A stretch of DNA of 64,000 bases from DASUNQ01 sp035536455 (lineage in GTDB: Bacteria; Acidobacteriota; Thermoanaerobaculia; Multivoradales; UBA5704): contig DATLOC010000053.1 of assembly GCA_035536455.1 (NCBI GenBank), positions 62,001-126,000 of the forward strand, given 5' to 3'. The translations under genes and the position numbers were made by a program. The notes below the pieces were generated by a model that saw only the letters and a list, made by a program, of their open reading frames with translations, was not told the origin of the DNA and made no database searches. Positions 34,217 through 44,338 of this stretch are shown piece by piece. Each line of letters opens with the position of its first letter. Positions within the stretch are counted from its first letter, which is position 1.

Positions 34217-36004
34217 TCATGGCCTCGCGCCCAGCGCTTGCGCGAAGCGGCGCCGCAGCTCCTTCTCGACCGCCTTGGTGTTCTGATCGATCAGCCCGGG
34301 GACGTCGTCCGTGGATTCGTCGGCCAGGGAGGACGCGTACTCGTGGATCTCCTCGCCAGCCGCCGCCAGGAGCCCTCTCAGCTCCTCGTCCTCGAGCTCT
34401 TCGGCGATGATGCTCATGACCCCGCGGTCGAGCCCCGGCGCCTCCGCCGTCTGGTACTTGCGGACCAGCCAGGACAGCGCCTGGTCTCCCGCCCACGGCC
34501 GGATGATCGCGAAGAGACTGAGCTCGGCCTCGGTGAGGCGGGGCGCCGCCTCGAAGGCCTCGCTCAGCCGCTCCTTTTGCTCGCCGGTCAGGAACGCGGC
34601 GAGGAGGGCCGGAGCCGGCTCGCTCTCGAACGAGCCGCCCTCGGCGAGGAAACGGGTGACGACCGCCCGCAGGTCCTCGGCCGTGTGCTCGGTCGAGGTA
34701 CCTCGCCGCTCTGCGAGCTCTCCGAGCGACCACAGGGCGTAGCTCAGCTCGACGGTCGCTTCGTGCCGGGTCAGCGGCTCCTCGAGCGTCGCAACCAACC
34801 ACTCCACGAGGTCGGCGGGATGCGGCGCGCCGCGGCGCAGCAGCCGCGCCAGCGCCGACAGCCGCTCGCCGTAGGCCGCGAGCTCGGCTGCCGGCAGCGC
34901 CTTGAGGCCGAAGTGGTAGTCGGCGGACTCGTAGACCACCCTCCGGCTGCTCCCGTCGTCGCGGGTCCTGAGAAACGCCAGCACCTTGGTACCCGGCGCG
35001 AAGCCTCCCTCCTTCTCAGCCTCGACCTCGACGTGGTGGACGCGGATGCTGCGGCCGGGCGCACTGCCCTTCAAGGTGGTGCCGACGACGAAGTCCGTCG
35101 CCACCTCGCTGAAGCCCTCGTCCTGCTGGCGCGGAGCCGCAACGCCCACCCGCTGGCGAAAAAGGACCGGCTGGACATGCCGGCCTCGCGCCTGCACGAC
35201 CGAGGGGCCGGCGGTAGCCAGCACCACCAGCTCGCTGTCCTCGAACAGTCGGCGGAGCGGTTCCTGCGCCACGACCATCACCCCTCCGAGAACGCCCCCC
35301 TCGTCACCGATGGCCGAGCCTTGCATGGCGACCTCTCGCCGCTCGCCGGGATTGAGCACGATGTCCGACTGCGGGGCGACCGCGAACCCCTCCACCCAGG
35401 CCTCGAGGTCGTACACCCCGGATCCCAAGCCGTCGAACGCGAACTCGCCGTCGGCGGCGGTCGTCGCCGAGTGCTGCCGGCCGTCGAACGCGTTGCGCGC
35501 CACCACCTCCACGCCCGGAAGCGGGGCACCCGTTGCCACGTCGGCGATCCGGCCACGCAGGCCGGCGCCGTTCGCGGTCGGCCGCTGCGGTCGGGCGCCC
35601 TCCGGCTTCGCGCCCTGCTCGGGCGAACCCGGCGCCGTGGATGCAGCCGGCGGCGGGGCAGGCCCGGCGGCGACGGAGGTGCCAAGACCCAGGAAGCCGC
35701 TGACGACGGCAGCGGCGACCGGCGACGCCCGCCAGGGGCCGGGGTTGGCAGCCGCCGGCGGCGGACCGGGATCCAAGGTGACGATGCGCCCGTGGCTGTC
35801 CCGGGTGATGCGGGCGCACAAATGGCCGCGGCTCGCCTCGATCAGAGCCGCGATCTCGCGCGGCGTCATCTGGCCGAGATCATGGACCTGCCGCTCGCAC
35901 TCCCGGCAGTACCGTCGCCGCTCGTCGCCCTGCATCCCGTCCCACGCCGTCGAGCATGGCGATCCGATCGCCAGCCGGCTCAGCTTCTCGTTCCTGGTCG
36001 TCAC
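34217..36004 (-). CDS. Membrane-anchored protein: Cys-motif N-terminus, CnaB-like regulatory domain, helical C-terminus
   Basis: 595 residues. The N-terminus carries a cysteine set, CSTAWDGMQGDERRRYCREC, with a later CARI, perhaps binding zinc. A hydrophobic stretch (VAAAVVSGFLGLGTSVAAG) follows, then a Pro-rich linker and a carboxypeptidase-regulatory/CnaB fold (GLRGRIADVATGAPLPGVEV; GEFAFDGLGSGVYDLEAWVE). The next part (VLFRQRVGV... KVLAFLRTRD) resembles an NTR/TIMP-type beta-barrel, and the last 200 residues are helical. The GTG at 36004 has AAAGGTGG about 7 nt upstream. Function unknown. Confidence 0.6.
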   Translation of the reverse strand: MTTRNEKLSRLAIGSPCSTAWDGMQGDERRRYCRECERQVHDLGQMTPREIAALIEASRGHLCARITRDSHGRIVTLDPGPPPAAANPGPWRASPVAAAVVSGFLGLGTSVAAGPAPPPAASTAPGSPEQGAKPEGARPQRPTANGAGLRGRIADVATGAPLPGVEVVARNAFDGRQHSATTAADGEFAFDGLGSGVYDLEAWVEGFAVAPQSDIVLNPGERREVAMQGSAIGDEGGVLGGVMVVAQEPLRRLFEDSELVVLATAGPSVVQARGRHVQPVLFRQRVGVAAPRQQDEGFSEVATDFVVGTTLKGSAPGRSIRVHHVEVEAEKEGGFAPGTKVLAFLRTRDDGSSRRVVYESADYHFGLKALPAAELAAYGERLSALARLLRRGAPHPADLVEWLVATLEEPLTRHEATVELSYALWSLGELAERRGTSTEHTAEDLRAVVTRFLAEGGSFESEPAPALLAAFLTGEQKERLSEAFEAAPRLTEAELSLFAIIRPWAGDQALSWLVRKYQTAEAPGLDRGVMSIIAEELEDEELRGLLAAAGEEIHEYASSLADESTDDVPGLIDQNTKAVEKELRRRFAQALGARP

Positions 36005-36193
36005 GGCACACCACCTTTCACCAAGCTCGTGCTCGGCGCGAGGTGCAAGCCACACACCAGGCCCTCGCGCGCGGCGGACCTTCAGTTAGACGCAACAATC
36101 TGGTTTCAAGCAACCGAATGTCTCCACGATGATGAACGGGGGCGAGCTCGGCCTTGCGCCCTCCCGCCCCTTTCGCTACCATCCCGCCGAGCT

Positions 36194-36209
36194 TGTGACG
36201 GTTGTCACA
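36194..36209. promoter_or_regulatory. Perfect CRP/FNR-family operator upstream of the ACIII-oxidase operon
   Basis: TGTGACGGTTGTCACA fits TGTGA-N6-TCACA exactly and is the core of a perfect CTTGTGAC-N4-GTCACAAG dyad (36192-36211). It lies 55 bp before the ATG of actA. CRP and many FNR/Dnr-type proteins bind this half-site. A dimeric regulator here could act on the respiratory operon; no such regulator lies in the window. The rest of 36005-36263 is leader sequence without other recognisable features. Confidence 0.65.
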
Positions 36210-36263
36210 AGTGGGGTGCTTCGATAAGGTCGCTGCGCCACGGCGGGAGGGAGAGCGCGCCGG

Positions 36264-36911
36264 ATGCAGATCTTCCACCGCAGCACGAACACCATCGCGA
36301 AGGTCAGCATCTTCGGGGCGGTCGCCTTCCTCGCGGTGCTGCTCTGGCTCTGGTCGACGCTGCTGCGCTCCGCCTACGCCACCGGCCAGGGCGTCATCCA
36401 GAAGCAGCCCGTCCCCTTCAGCCACGACCACCACGTCGCCGGTCTCGGCATCGACTGCCGCTACTGCCACACCACGGTCGAGAAGTCGGCCTTCGCCGGC
36501 ATCCCGCCGACCGAGACCTGCATGAACTGCCACCGGCAGATCTGGACCAACGCGGATCTCCTCGAGCCGGTGCGCGAGAGCTACCGCAGCGGCACGCCGA
36601 TCGTCTGGAACCGGGTCAACGACCTCCCCGACTACGTCTACTTCAACCACGCCATCCACGTCGCCAAGGGGGTCGGCTGCGCCGAGTGCCACGGCCAGGT
36701 GGACGAGATGCCGCTGATGCGGCAGACGGCGTCGCTGCAGATGGAGTGGTGCCTGGACTGCCACCGCGACCCGGGCAAGCGCCTGCGCCCGCGCGAGGAG
36801 GTCTTCAACATGAAGTGGCGGCGGCCGGCGGACTTCGAGGCGATGCAGGCGCGGCTGGTCGAGGAGTACGACGTCAAGAGCCTCACGAGCTGCTCGGTCT
36901 GCCACCGCTAG
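36264..36911 (+). CDS. actA: Alternative complex III subunit ActA, pentaheme cytochrome c
   Basis: 215 residues: an N-terminal membrane anchor (VSIFGAVAFLAVLLWLWSTL), then five c-type heme sites CRYCH, CMNCH, CAECH, CLDCH and CSVCH. ActA takes electrons from the quinol-oxidising core of alternative complex III and passes them on. The start ATG follows GGGAGGGAGAG. Five hemes and the order ActA-B-C-D-E-F are the normal arrangement. It heads a 13-kb operon. Confidence 0.93.
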   Translation: MQIFHRSTNTIAKVSIFGAVAFLAVLLWLWSTLLRSAYATGQGVIQKQPVPFSHDHHVAGLGIDCRYCHTTVEKSAFAGIPPTETCMNCHRQIWTNADLLEPVRESYRSGTPIVWNRVNDLPDYVYFNHAIHVAKGVGCAECHGQVDEMPLMRQTASLQMEWCLDCHRDPGKRLRPREEVFNMKWRRPADFEAMQARLVEEYDVKSLTSCSVCHR

Positions 36912-36918
36912 GAGACGA

Positions 36919-39900
36919 ATGACGAGCGACGGGCTGGTGCAAATAGGCGCGGGGGCGGGGCGGCTGGAGGTCGCGGAGGTCCGCCGCCGCCTGGCCGGCA
37001 AGCGCGGCCGCGACTTCTGGCGCAGCCTCGACGAGCTGGCCGCGACGCCGGAGTTCGAGGACCTGATGCACCGCGAGTTCCCGCGCCAGGCCTCGGAGTG
37101 GCTCGAAGACGACGGCCTCTCGCGCCGCCGCTTCCTCCAGCTCTCCGGCGCCTCGCTCGCCCTGGCGGGACTCACCGCCTGCACCAAGCAGCCGCCGGAG
37201 GCGATCGTCCCCTACGTGCGGCAGCCCGAGGAGGTCGTCCCCGGTCGGCCGCTCTTCTTCGCCACCGCGCTGACTCTCGCCGGCGTGGCGCGCGGCGTCC
37301 TCGCCGAGAGCCACCTCGGCCGCCCGACCAAGATCGAGGGCAACCCGCAGCACCCGGCGAGCCTCGGCGCCACCGACGCCTTCGCGCAGGCCGCCGTCCT
37401 CACCCTCTACGACCCGGAGCGCTCGCAGGCGATCGCGCGCGCCGGCCGCATCGGCACCTGGAGCGCCTTCGTGCAGGAGGTCGGGGCGCGCGCCCGCGCC
37501 CAGCAGGCGCTCGGCGGCGAAGGGCTGCGCTTCCTGACCGGCGCCGTCACCTCGCCGAGCCTCGCGGCGCTCTTCGCAGAGGTCGCCCGCGTCTTCCCCG
37601 CCGCCCGCTGGCACCGTTGGGAGCCGGCGGCGCCGCACCACGCCCGCGCCGCCGCGGCGCGCGCCTTCGGCAGCCCGCTCGAGCCGGTCTACGACTTCAC
37701 CCGCGCGCGGGTCGTGTTGACCCTCGACGCCGACCCGCTCTGCGAAGGCCCCGGCGCCGTGCGCTACGCCCGCGACTTCGCGTCCCGGCGCCGCCCGCGC
37801 GGCGGACAGCCGGAGATGAACCGGCTCTACGCCGTCGAGAGCTCGCCGACCTCGACCGGCACCCTCGCCGACCACCGGCTGGCGGTGCCGCCGGCGGAGG
37901 TGGAGGCCTTAGCGCTGGCGCTGGCGACGCGGCTCGGTGTCGCCGGCGCGGTTCCCGCGGCCGGCGCGCCGGCGCCCGCGCCGCGCGACCCGCGCCTCGC
38001 CCGATGGGTGGCGGCGGTGGCCGACGACCTGCGCGCCAACGCCGGCGCCTCGCTCGTCGTCGCCGGCGAGTACGCCCGCCCCGCGGTCCACGTCCTCGCC
38101 CACGCCATCAACCAGGCGCTCGGCAACGCCGGCGCCACGGTCACCTTCGCGCCGCCCGTCGAGGCGGCGCCGGTGGACCACCTCGCCTCGCTCGCCGAGC
38201 TGGTGCGCGACCTGCGCGCCGGCCGCGTCGAGACCCTCTTCGTCCTCGACAGCAACCCGGTCTACACCGCGCCCGCCGAGCTGGGCTTCGCCGCGGCGCT
38301 CGAGCGGGCGCCGCTGCGCGTCCACTCCGGCCTCTACTTCGACGAGACCGCGGAGCGCTGCCAGTGGCACGTGCCGGCGGCGCACGAGCTGGAGAGCTGG
38401 GGTGACGCCCGCGCCTACGACGGCACGGTCTCGCTCATCCAGCCGCTGATCGAGCCGCTCTACGGCGGCAAGACCCCGGCCGAGCTCCTCGCCGTCCTCC
38501 TCGGCCGCACCGACGCCACCGCCTACGAGCTGGTCCGCGAGCACTGGCAGACGCGGCTGCCCGGCGACTTCGAGGCCGCCTGGCGGCGCGCCCTCCACGA
38601 CGGCGTCGTCGCGCTGCCCGCCACCGGCGCCGTCCCTGCGGCGCCCGCCTTCGCCGGCGGCGCCGCGGCCGAGGCGGCCGCCGGCATCGCCGGCCGCGCC
38701 GCCGAGGCGCGGGCCGCCGAGGGGGCGGACGAGCGCACCCTCGCCCTCTGCCTGCGCCCCGATCCCGGCGTCTACGACGGCCGCTTCGCCAACAACGCCT
38801 GGCTGCAGGAGCTGCCCCGCCCGCTCACCAAGCTGACCTGGGAGAACGCGCTCCTCCTCGCCCCCGCCACCGCCGAAGCGCTCGGCATCGCCAACGAGGA
38901 CGTCGTCGAGATCGCCGCCGGCGCGCGCCGGCTGGAGGTGCCGGTCTGGGTCCTGCCCGGCCACGCGCCGGGCGCCGCCACCCTCCATCTCGGCTACGGC
39001 CGCACCCGCGCCGGCGCGGTCGGCTCCGGGATCGGGGCGAACGCTTACGCGCTGCGCACCTCAGACGCGCTCTGGAGCCTGCCGGTCACGGTGCGCAAGA
39101 CCGGCGGCCGCCATCCGCTCGCCTGCACGCAGAACCACCACTCGCTCGACATGCCCGACGCCTACGAGGCCGCCGAGCGGCGCAAGCCGGTGCGCTCGGC
39201 GACCCTCGGCGAGCTCCGCGAGCGCCCGAACTTCCTGCACGAAGGGGAGCACGGCCCGGAACACCTGTCGCTCTACCCCGAGGATGAGTACCCGGGCTAC
39301 GCCTGGGGGATGGCGATCGACCTCTCGTCGTGCACCGGTTGCAGCGCCTGCGTCGTCGCCTGCCAGTCGGAGAACAACATCCCGGTGGTCGGCAAAGAGG
39401 GAGTCGCGCGCGGCCGCGAGATGCACTGGCTGCGCATCGACCGCTACTTCGCCGGCGACCTCGACGACCCCGCGGTCCACAACCAGCCCCTTCTCTGCAT
39501 GCACTGCGAGAAGGCGCCGTGCGAGGTGGTCTGCCCGGTGGCGGCCACCGTGCACAGCGACGAGGGGCTCAACGACATGGTCTACAACCGCTGCGTCGGC
39601 ACCCGCTACTGCTCGCACAACTGCCCCTACAAGGTGCGGCGCTTCAACTTCCTCAAGTACAACGACGAGCGGACGCCGGTGCTGTCGCTCCTGCGCAACC
39701 CGGACGTGACGGTGCGCATGCGCGGGGTGATGGAGAAGTGCACCTACTGCGTGCAGCGCATCAACGCCGCGCGCATCGATTCCAAGGTCGAAGGCCGCAA
39801 GATCCGCGACGGCGAGATCGTCACCGCCTGCCAGCAGGTCTGCCCGACCCAGGCGATCGTCTTCGGCGACGTCAACGACCCGCAGTCGCAAGTCAGCCGC

Positions 39901-40050
39901 TGGAAGGCCGAGCCGCTCAACTACGGCCTCCTCGCCGAGCTCAACACGCAGCCGCGGACGACCTACTTGGCCAAGATCACCAACCCCAACCCGGCGCTGG
40001 CGCCGGCGGCGCCCGCCGCCGCCGCGGACGCCGAGGCGCACGGGAGCTGA
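36919..40050 (+). CDS. actB: Alternative complex III subunit ActB, molybdopterin-oxidoreductase-like iron-sulfur protein
   Basis: 1043 residues. A twin-arginine-type signal lies unusually deep (SRRRFLQLSGASLALAGLTA, about 68-87), as usual for ActB. Residues about 100-740 are a molybdopterin-oxidoreductase-like part that in ACIII carries no cofactor; the C-terminal part holds ferredoxin motifs CTGCSACVVAC, CMHCEKAPCEVVCP, CVGTRYCSHNCP (Thr in place of one Cys, the [3Fe-4S] site) and CTYC with CQQVCP. It forms the peripheral electron chain. It follows actA by 7 bp. Confidence 0.93.
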   Translation: MTSDGLVQIGAGAGRLEVAEVRRRLAGKRGRDFWRSLDELAATPEFEDLMHREFPRQASEWLEDDGLSRRRFLQLSGASLALAGLTACTKQPPEAIVPYVRQPEEVVPGRPLFFATALTLAGVARGVLAESHLGRPTKIEGNPQHPASLGATDAFAQAAVLTLYDPERSQAIARAGRIGTWSAFVQEVGARARAQQALGGEGLRFLTGAVTSPSLAALFAEVARVFPAARWHRWEPAAPHHARAAAARAFGSPLEPVYDFTRARVVLTLDADPLCEGPGAVRYARDFASRRRPRGGQPEMNRLYAVESSPTSTGTLADHRLAVPPAEVEALALALATRLGVAGAVPAAGAPAPAPRDPRLARWVAAVADDLRANAGASLVVAGEYARPAVHVLAHAINQALGNAGATVTFAPPVEAAPVDHLASLAELVRDLRAGRVETLFVLDSNPVYTAPAELGFAAALERAPLRVHSGLYFDETAERCQWHVPAAHELESWGDARAYDGTVSLIQPLIEPLYGGKTPAELLAVLLGRTDATAYELVREHWQTRLPGDFEAAWRRALHDGVVALPATGAVPAAPAFAGGAAAEAAAGIAGRAAEARAAEGADERTLALCLRPDPGVYDGRFANNAWLQELPRPLTKLTWENALLLAPATAEALGIANEDVVEIAAGARRLEVPVWVLPGHAPGAATLHLGYGRTRAGAVGSGIGANAYALRTSDALWSLPVTVRKTGGRHPLACTQNHHSLDMPDAYEAAERRKPVRSATLGELRERPNFLHEGEHGPEHLSLYPEDEYPGYAWGMAIDLSSCTGCSACVVACQSENNIPVVGKEGVARGREMHWLRIDRYFAGDLDDPAVHNQPLLCMHCEKAPCEVVCPVAATVHSDEGLNDMVYNRCVGTRYCSHNCPYKVRRFNFLKYNDERTPVLSLLRNPDVTVRMRGVMEKCTYCVQRINAARIDSKVEGRKIRDGEIVTACQQVCPTQAIVFGDVNDPQSQVSRWKAEPLNYGLLAELNTQPRTTYLAKITNPNPALAPAAPAAAADAEAHGS

Positions 40051-40052
40051 CG

Positions 40053-41454
<1,402 letters not shown>

Positions 41455-41462
<8 letters not shown>

Positions 41463-41994
41463 GCGCGGCGAGGTCTACGGCCTGATGGCCGAGTTCCACG
41501 CCCCGGCGGAGGTGCTGGCCGCGGCGCGGGCGGCGCGCGCCGCCGGCTACCGGCGGATGGACGCCTTCACCCCCTACCCGATGGAGGAGCTGTCGGAGGC
41601 GCTCGGGCACCACCACTCGCGGCTGCCGCTGATCGTGCTGGTCGGCGGCCTCCTCGGCGCGCTCGGCGGCTACGCCCTGCAGTATTGGGCGGCGGTCATC
41701 GAGTACCCGATGAACATCGGCGGCCGGCCGGTGCACTCCTGGCCGGCCTTCATCGTGCCGACCTTCGAGACCACGATCCTCTGCGCCGCGCTCTCGGCGG
41801 TGCTCGGCATGTTCGCGCTCAACGGCCTGCCGATGCCCTACCACCCGGTCTTCAACGCCCGCAACTTCGCGCTCGCCTCGCGCGACCGCTACTTCCTGCT
41901 CATCGAGGCCGGCGACCCGCACTTCGACCGCGCCGCCACCGAGCGCTTCCTCTGGACCCTGAGCCCGGCCGAGGTATCCGAAGTTGAACGGTAG
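41455..41994 (+). CDS. actD: Alternative complex III subunit ActD (DUF3341)
   Basis: 179 residues. GLMAEFHAPAEVLAAARAAR and YRRMDAFTPYPMEELSEALG are the DUF3341 start; two membrane helices follow (LPLIVLVGGLLGALGGYALQ and the HSWPAFIVPTFETTILCAAL segment), then HPVFNARNFALASRDRYFLL. It is a membrane subunit without cofactors. It overlaps actC and actE. Confidence 0.92.
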
Positions 41995-42625
41995 GGTGCG
42001 CCTCCTCGCGGTCGCCTGCGTGTGCCTGGCCGCCGCCGGCTGCCGGCAGAACATGCACAACCAGGGGCGCTACGAGCCGCTGGAGGCGAGCCCGTTCTTC
42101 GCCGACGGCGCCTCGGCGCGGCCGCTGCCGGCCGGCACCGTGCCGCGCGGCCGGCTCGGCGCCGACCTCCCGGCCGCCACCGGCATCGCCGCCGACGGCC
42201 GCTTCCTGGCGGCGCCGCCCTTCCCGCTCACCCGCATGGTGCTCGAGCGCGGGCGCGACCGCTTCGGGATCTTCTGCGCCCCCTGCCACGACCGCACCGG
42301 CAGCGGCCGCGGCATGATCGTGCGCCGCGGCTTCACCCAGCCGACCTCGTTCCACGACCCGCGGCTCAAGGGGTCGCCGGTGGGCTACTTCTACAACGTC
42401 ATGACCGAAGGCTACGGCGTCATGCCGAGCTACGCCGCGCAGGTGCCCGTGGCGGACCGCTGGGCGATCGCCGCCTACATCCAGGCTCTGCAGCTGGCGC
42501 AGGAGGCGCGCCTCGCCGATCTGCCGCCGGCGCTGCGCCGCGCCGCCGAGCGCGAGCTCGCTGCCCGCCCGGCCGCGCCCGGCGCGCCGGCCGCGCCCCC
42601 CGCGCCACCCGGAGAACACCCGTGA
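41984..42625 (+). CDS. actE: Alternative complex III subunit ActE, monoheme cytochrome c lipoprotein
   Basis: 213 residues. Lipobox LAAAGC within the first 20 residues anchors it to the membrane. A single heme site CAPCH lies near residue 100, and the axial Met is probably in EGYGVMPSYA. The Pro/Ala-rich tail is species specific. The TTG at 41984 overlaps actD by 11 bp; a GTG at 41996 is an alternative start that still keeps the lipobox. Confidence 0.9.
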   Translation: MNGRVRLLAVACVCLAAAGCRQNMHNQGRYEPLEASPFFADGASARPLPAGTVPRGRLGADLPAATGIAADGRFLAAPPFPLTRMVLERGRDRFGIFCAPCHDRTGSGRGMIVRRGFTQPTSFHDPRLKGSPVGYFYNVMTEGYGVMPSYAAQVPVADRWAIAAYIQALQLAQEARLADLPPALRRAAERELAARPAAPGAPAAPPAPPGEHP

Positions 42626-43797
42626 TCGGCGACGCCCGCTACGCCGCTCCCGCGGCGCTCGACCAGGTGCAGCGGCGCGCCCTCATCGCCGGCGGCGCCG
42701 GGATCCTGCTCTGCGCCCTTGGCTTCTTCCTCGACCGGCCGGCCTTCTACCGCGCCTGGCTGGTGGGCTGGATCTACTGGCTGGGGATCGCGCTGGGGTG
42801 CCTGGCGATCATGATGCTCCACCACCTGACGCGCGGCGCCTGGGGCCTGGTGGCGCGGCGGGTGCTGGAGGCGGCGGGGCGGACGCTGCCGGTGCTCGCC
42901 CTGCTCTTCCTGCCGCTCCTCTTCGGCCTTCAGGAGCTCTACCCGTGGGCGCGGCCGGAGGCGAAGACGGACCACCTGCTGCAGGCCAAGGCGGCGTACC
43001 TGAACGTGCCGTTCTTCGTGGCACGGGCGGCGCTCTACTTCCTGATCTGGGGGGGCTTCGCCTTCGTCCTGTCCCGCCTCTCGCGCCGCCAGGACGAGAC
43101 CGGCGAGCTCTATCTCACCCGCCGCATGCAGCTCCTGGCCTCGGCCGGCATCGTCCTCTACTGCCTGGCCGCCAGCTTCGCCTCGGTGGACTGGCTGATG
43201 TCGCTCGAGCCGCACTGGTTCTCGACCATCTACGGCGTCTACTTCCTGGGCGGGCAGGGGATCTCAGCGCTCGCCTTCCTCATCGTCGTCGCCCTCTTCC
43301 TCTGGCGCCGCGAGCCGATGTCCGAGGTGCTCTCGCCCGGCCACTTCCACGACTGGGGGAAGCTCCTCCTCGCCTTCGTCATGCTCTGGACCTACTTCTC
43401 CTTCTCCCAGTTCCTGATCATCTGGTCGGGCAACCTGCCGGAGGAGATCACCTGGTACGCCGCCCGCACCCGCGGCGGCTGGCAGTGGCTGGCGATCGCC
43501 CTCGCCCTCTTCCACTTCGCGCTCCCCTTCGTGCTGCTGCTGTCGCGCGACCTGAAGCGCCGGCCGCAGCGGCTGGCGGCGGTGGCCGGCTGGATGCTGG
43601 TGATGCGCTGGCTCGATCTGGTGTGGCAGGTGGAGCCGGCCTTCAGCCCCGAGCGCTTCACCTTCCATTGGCTGTATCTGGCGGCGCCGCTCGCCGTCGG
43701 CGGGCTCTGGGTCTGGGCCTGGGCGGCCGAGATCAAGAAGCGGCCGCTCCTGCCGCTGCGCGACCCCTGGCTGCCGGAGGCGCTCGCCCATGACTGA
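42622..43797 (+). CDS. actF: Alternative complex III subunit ActF, NrfD-like membrane protein
   Basis: 391 residues with about ten membrane helices and the HLTRGAWGLVARRVLEAA, EEITWYAARTRGGWQWLAIA and MLVMRWLDLVWQVEPAF signatures of ActF, a shorter homologue of ActC. It is thought to take part in proton movement. GTG at 42622 overlaps the actE stop (GTGA). It runs 8 bp into the next gene. Confidence 0.92.
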   Translation: MIGDARYAAPAALDQVQRRALIAGGAGILLCALGFFLDRPAFYRAWLVGWIYWLGIALGCLAIMMLHHLTRGAWGLVARRVLEAAGRTLPVLALLFLPLLFGLQELYPWARPEAKTDHLLQAKAAYLNVPFFVARAALYFLIWGGFAFVLSRLSRRQDETGELYLTRRMQLLASAGIVLYCLAASFASVDWLMSLEPHWFSTIYGVYFLGGQGISALAFLIVVALFLWRREPMSEVLSPGHFHDWGKLLLAFVMLWTYFSFSQFLIIWSGNLPEEITWYAARTRGGWQWLAIALALFHFALPFVLLLSRDLKRRPQRLAAVAGWMLVMRWLDLVWQVEPAFSPERFTFHWLYLAAPLAVGGLWVWAWAAEIKKRPLLPLRDPWLPEALAHD

Positions 43798-44338
43798 GCG
43801 CGCGCGGCCGCACCCGGACCACGTCGAAGGCGCCGGCCCCGAGGGCTTCGACCAGGAGGTGGACCTGCGCGTCGTGACCTGGATCGGGGTCGCGCTGGCG
43901 GGGGCGACGGCGGTCGTGGCGCTCCTCATGTGGTGGCTGGTCGTCGGCTTCGAGCGCTTCGACGCGAAGCGCCAGCCGGCGGCGCCGCCGCTCGCCGAGG
44001 CGCGGCGGCAGGTGGCGCCGCCCGGGCCGCGCCTGCAGACGACCCCGGAGCGCGACCTCCGGGCGATGCGCGCCGAGGAGGACCATCGCCTCGCCGAGGC
44101 CGAGTGGGTGGACCGCGCCCGCGGCACGGCGCGCATCCCGATCGAGCTGGCGATGGAGGCGGTGGTGGCCGGCGTGAAGCCCGCCGCGAGCGGGACGGCG
44201 GCGCAGCCGCCCGCCGGCACCGCGCCGCCGCCGGGCACCGGCGGCATCGGCGCTCCCGTCTCGCCGCAGCCGCTGGCCGACTCCGAGAGCCGACGGCCGC
44301 CGCCGCAGACCACCGAAGAGGCGCCGCCGCCGCGATGA
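43790..44338 (+). CDS. Single-span membrane protein between ACIII and oxidase genes, unknown
   Basis: 182 residues: one helix (VVTWIGVALAGATAVVALLM, then WWLVVGF) and a long extracytoplasmic part. The middle, LQTTPERDLRAMRAEEDHRL, then EAEWVDRARGTARIPIELAM, looks conserved and purposeful; the C-terminus is a Pro/Ala/Thr/Gly-rich tail. It overlaps actF and the Sco gene on both sides, so its synthesis is tied to complex assembly. It may be an extra subunit or link of an ACIII-oxidase supercomplex. Confidence 0.72.
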   Translation: MTERARPHPDHVEGAGPEGFDQEVDLRVVTWIGVALAGATAVVALLMWWLVVGFERFDAKRQPAAPPLAEARRQVAPPGPRLQTTPERDLRAMRAEEDHRLAEAEWVDRARGTARIPIELAMEAVVAGVKPAASGTAAQPPAGTAPPPGTGGIGAPVSPQPLADSESRRPPPQTTEEAPPPR

